NCBI GenBank assembly: GCA_017559685.1
Contig: JAFYQY010000200.1
Span: forward strand, 1-8,565
DNA length: 8,565 nt
Direction of reading: 5' to 3'
Source of the DNA: Alistipes sp.
Lineage (GTDB): Bacteria > Bacteroidota > Bacteroidia > Bacteroidales > Rikenellaceae
Position 1 is the stretch's first letter, and every line of letters begins with the position of its first letter. The translations under genes were made by a program, and so were the position numbers. Below are positions 6,509 through 8,565 of this stretch, in pieces. The notes under the pieces are model-generated. The model was not told the DNA's origin, did not search any database, and was given only the letters and a program-made list of their open reading frames with translations.

Positions 6509-7019
6509 ATATTCTCTCCAAAATTTCGTCGAGCGACTTGCGCTTCTTCTCGGTTGGAGCATCTGCGGCATAGCCGATTGGGATGATTGCGACAGGGTAG
6601 ACTGTCTCGCCATCGATGCCTAAAACATCGCTTACGATAGCAGGGCGGAAGTTGCAAACCCAGCACGAGCCGAGTCCTACCTCGGTCGCTGCAAGGCAGA
6701 TGTGCTCGGCAGCGATTGCAGCGTCGATATCTGCGTGGTCGTGGCTATCCTTCTTGCGAGTCCACGACTGCGACTTGTCGGCGCAAACTACGATGTAGAG
6801 CGGCGCCTGCTGGAACCACTCCTGTGCATATCCTGCGTGGAGGGCGGTGCGCTTCTCCTCGCTCTCTACGATGATGAATTTCCACGGCTGGAAGTTTACT
6901 GCCGACGGTGCAAGTCTCGCACACTCAAGGATATAGTCAATTTTCTCCTGCTCAACAGCACGCTGCTCATACGAGCGAGCCGAGTAACGAGCCTTTATCA
7001 AATCTAAAAAGTTTCCCAT
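6507..7019 (-). CDS. Nitroreductase-family FMN-dependent oxidoreductase
   Basis: A 170-residue cytoplasmic flavoprotein of the nitroreductase family, expected to bind FMN and reduce nitro-, quinone- or similar acceptors with NAD(P)H; the physiological substrate is unknown. Visible signatures are the N-terminal FMN-phosphate-binding RYSARSY (11-17), APSAVNFQPWKFI (37-49) at the flavin and dimer face, AAEHICLAATEVGLGSCWVCNF (two short motifs within 103-124), and the closing PIGYA…KKRKSLDEI segment (147-166) typical of the short class. The length is normal for compact members of the family. There is no signal peptide. It starts 21 bases after the stop of the metallophosphoesterase on the same strand, and I see no strong promoter box in that gap, so it is probably the second gene of a two-gene unit. 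Its stop lies inside the shared terminator. Confidence 0.92.
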   Translation of the reverse strand: MGNFLDLIKARYSARSYEQRAVEQEKIDYILECARLAPSAVNFQPWKFIIVESEEKRTALHAGYAQEWFQQAPLYIVVCADKSQSWTRKKDSHDHADIDAAIAAEHICLAATEVGLGSCWVCNFRPAIVSDVLGIDGETVYPVAIIPIGYAADAPTEKKRKSLDEILERI

Positions 7020-7040
7020 AGTTTTTATCTATCTTAAAAT

Positions 7041-8009
7041 TTACTTAATCTTTACTATCTGCGCATAGCCTTTGTAGCCTGCCCCTGTAATGTATTGCAC
7101 CGCAGTCGGTGAGAACTGCGTCTTGTAGTTGTAGTGGCAGTGTCCGCAGAGGATAGCCTTCAACTCCTCTTGCTTTTTGAGCCACTTCACAAAACGCATT
7201 GTCGTCTTGTCGGTACGCTGCTGCACAGTGCGGTTGCGCCACTCCTCGCCCTTGGGCTGTGGCTTGTGGGCGTAAGTGTCGGTGATTTTGCGTGGTACAC
7301 CCACCAAATAGGCAGCCTTACCCTTCGACTTCTTGAGCGAGTAGTCGCACAATTCGGGCGTGTAGAGTGGGTTGTGACATACCATTACTATAGGTAAACC
7401 TCGCTTTACCTCCGCCTTCATCTTGGCAAACTGCTCCTTCGAGAATTTGTAGTAGCCGTTATCGAGTGTTACAAAATTTACGCCATTTACTATGCGTGAG
7501 TAGAAGGTCAAATCGTTAGGGTAAACCCTCTGTAACTTATCGTAACTTTGTGCTCGGTAAGCCGCATCTTCACGAGCCTCACCCACGTAGAGCGAATATT
7601 CGTGGTTGCCCGCACAAACTATCCATTCGCCCTCGCTGAAGATTCTGGCGGCACACTCGATATTGGCCTCACTTACGAAGTCGATAAGGTCGCCTGTGTG
7701 TATGATAATCAGATTGTTATCCTTGGCGAAGTTGCGCTGAGCCTCGATTGCCGATTGCGAATTGCCGAATATCTTAGTGCGCTTTGCCGAGAGCTTCATT
7801 TTGCGCTCGTCGTTGCGCCCATCGGCAAGTGTAAGGTGCGAATCTGATATATGCAAAACCGAAAACTCCTTTTCTGCTCCAGCCTCAATCTCTATGGTCT
7901 TGATTTTGAGGTTGGTATCGTTCTGCGCACTCTGCCCATACGCCGTTGCTGCGAACGCAATGAGCGCAAGCGATAGCAGACTTTTCCAGAGTAATTTTGG
8001 GGCTTTCAT
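7041..8009 (-). CDS. Secreted calcineurin-like metallophosphoesterase
   Basis: A 322-residue exported enzyme of the binuclear metallophosphoesterase superfamily, expected to hydrolyse phosphomono- or diesters outside the cytoplasm. All five canonical motif blocks are present: DSH (Asp56, His58), GDLID (106-110), GNHE (134-137), CHNP (His212) and GHCH (289-292). A signal peptide of about 25 residues ends AYG|Q. I start at ATG 8009 because the signal peptide begins there and the promoter-like box at 8037-8044 would place transcription start between it and the alternative ATG 8039, which adds ten polar residues. It probably leads a unit with the downstream nitroreductase. The substrate cannot be told from sequence: purple-acid-phosphatase-like, nucleotidase or phosphodiesterase roles are all open. 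It converges on the EEP array, so this locus exports two unrelated phosphoesterase folds. Confidence 0.92.
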   Translation of the reverse strand: MKAPKLLWKSLLSLALIAFAATAYGQSAQNDTNLKIKTIEIEAGAEKEFSVLHISDSHLTLADGRNDERKMKLSAKRTKIFGNSQSAIEAQRNFAKDNNLIIIHTGDLIDFVSEANIECAARIFSEGEWIVCAGNHEYSLYVGEAREDAAYRAQSYDKLQRVYPNDLTFYSRIVNGVNFVTLDNGYYKFSKEQFAKMKAEVKRGLPIVMVCHNPLYTPELCDYSLKKSKGKAAYLVGVPRKITDTYAHKPQPKGEEWRNRTVQQRTDKTTMRFVKWLKKQEELKAILCGHCHYNYKTQFSPTAVQYITGAGYKGYAQIVKIK

Positions 8010-8036
8010 TTTGGTATTGTCTTTTGTTTTGCACTG

Positions 8037-8044
8037 CAAAGATA
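8037..8044 (-). promoter_or_regulatory. Promoter -7 box of the metallophosphoesterase unit
   Basis: On the minus strand this reads TATCTTTG, an exact TAnnTTTG match, followed by CA. It would start transcription near 8031, leaving a leader of about 20 A-rich bases before ATG 8009. No clear TTTG/TTG -33 element is visible at the expected distance, so strength is uncertain. Confidence 0.6.
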
Positions 8045-8068
8045 GTAAAAAATCGTTCTGATTGACTC

Positions 8069-8149
8069 TTTTTGTACCAATCTTCGGACAGCAAAGTGCT
8101 TACATAGGTCTACTATGCTGCGCCTTTGCTCCCTCGCTTGGCGCAAAAA
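8069..8149 (+). repeat. Nested imperfect hairpin element, copy 2
   Basis: Same architecture as 6363-6466. Outer pairs are TTTTTG (8069-8074) with CAAAAA (8144-8149) and CCAA (8077-8080) with TTGG (8138-8141). The middle stem is AGCAAAG (8090-8096) with CTTTGCT (8124-8130). The apical stem is CATAG (8103-8107) with CTATG (8113-8117) around a five-base loop. The internal loop TGCTTA facing CTGCGC matches copy 1, and the base after the middle stem begins a similar C-rich, GCTTG-containing run. Stem sequences differ between copies while pairing is kept. It lies just upstream of the metallophosphoesterase promoter, on the opposite strand orientation, with no plus-strand gene ahead of it, which argues against a simple 3' UTR role. 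Confidence 0.7.
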
Positions 8150-8238
8150 TAGCCTAATCATTGTCGATTTCTGTTGGGGTATATAGGCTTTTATGTAGGC
8201 TTTTAGCCATTCGCTTTTTTTTCTCGCACCTTCTCCTT
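8150..8238. other. Non-coding linker with a short direct repeat
   Basis: No credible gene or promoter is seen. It contains TAGGCTTTTA twice (8184-8193 and 8196-8205, a 12-base period) and a pyrimidine-rich run leading into the tandem array. With the flanking elements it completes the gene-free stretch from 8010 to the window edge. Confidence 0.5.
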
Positions 8239-8565
8239 CCTCACGGGTATCGAAAACAATACCCATCATCGAAAGGGAGGCCACACAGCCCTCACGGGTA
8301 TCGAAAACGATACCCGGCACCGAAAGGAAAGCTCTCCACAGCCCTCACGGGTATCGAAAACGATACCCAGCACACACGAGAGATATCCCACCATTCACGT
8401 GAGTACGAATTTTCGCACCCATCACCGAAAGGGAAGTTCCCTACAGCCCTCACGGGTATTGAAAACGATACCCGGCACTGAAAGGAAGCGCCCCACAGTC
8501 CTCACGGGTATCGAAAACGATACCACGCACCGAAAGGGACGCCACATAGCCCTCACGGGTATCGA
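8239..8565. repeat. Tandem array of about 52-bp units with a palindromic core
   Basis: Seven units begin with CCTCACGGG or its variant at 8239, 8290, 8343, about 8392 (diverged), 8448, 8500 and 8551; the last is cut by the window edge. Steps are 51-53 bases. Each carries the core GGGTATCGAAAACGATACCC, an 8-bp perfect palindrome around AAAA. The core is slightly altered in unit 1 (CAATACCC), unit 5 (TATTG, still a G·T pair) and unit 6 (TACCA), and strongly altered in unit 4. The stretches between cores are related to each other (CACCGAAAGG…CCACAG), so they are not spacers. Unit steps are not multiples of three, so no single frame is kept. Function unknown; a REP-like or structural chromosomal repeat is my best guess. 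Confidence 0.85.

Noticed and set aside
8151..8192. Terminator-like pairing of AGCCTA with TAGGCT followed by T's
   Set aside because: The stem is only six pairs with a loop of about 27 bases, and no gene precedes it on that strand.
8006..8320. Open frame of 104 codons on the minus strand starting in the repeats
   Set aside because: It crosses array units, the second hairpin element and the metallophosphoesterase promoter. Its repeated GIVFDTRE words are just the palindromic core translated.
8161..8481. Open frame of 106 codons on the plus strand through the repeats
   Set aside because: It runs through the tandem repeat, whose 51-53-base steps shift the frame, so units are read in different frames. 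There is no family resemblance and no promoter or start context.
8239..8565. CRISPR array, because of regular repeats with a palindromic core
   Set aside because: The stretches between cores are recognisably the same sequence (CACCGAAAGG…CCACAG), repeat boundaries are loose, one unit is badly degenerate, and no cas gene is present in the window.

Overview
The window looks like chromosomal DNA of a Bacteroidales bacterium (Bacteroidota), perhaps close to Alistipes/Rikenellaceae, though I cannot fix the genus. The reasons are TAnnTTTG-type promoter boxes, A-rich leaders without clear Shine-Dalgarno sites, signal peptides cut just before Gln (…A/G|Q), a RecQ without the zinc module, and an EEP nuclease-fold subfamily common in this phylum.

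Layout. Positions 1-1615 (minus) hold a RecQ-family DNA helicase whose 3' end lies beyond the left edge. A 70-bp divergent spacer with two promoter-like boxes leads to ispE (1686-2495, plus), an isoprenoid-pathway kinase. Six bases after ispE begins an array of four paralogous secreted endonuclease/exonuclease/phosphatase (EEP) fold proteins (2502-3419, 3449-4414, 4421-5377, 5384-6355), all plus strand and closely spaced. The last three have strongly biased codon use, suggesting abundant products. The array ends in a long imperfect nested hairpin (6363-6466) and a perfect 16-bp bidirectional terminator (6470-6508) shared with the opposing genes. On the minus strand a secreted calcineurin-like metallophosphoesterase (7041-8009) is followed 21 bases later by a small nitroreductase (6507-7019), probably as one operon with a good promoter box at 8037-8044.

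The rightmost 556 bases hold no credible gene. They contain a second copy of the nested hairpin element (8069-8149), whose stems differ in sequence from the first copy but pair the same way, and a tandem array of about 52-bp units (8239 to the window edge), each carrying a short palindrome.

Together, the five exported phosphoesterase-type enzymes suggest extracytoplasmic cleavage of nucleic acids or other phosphodiesters, possibly for phosphate or nucleoside supply. Substrates are not determined by the sequence. The least explained items are the four-gene EEP array behind ispE, the covarying hairpin family and the 52-bp array. I see no clear new defence or mobile system.
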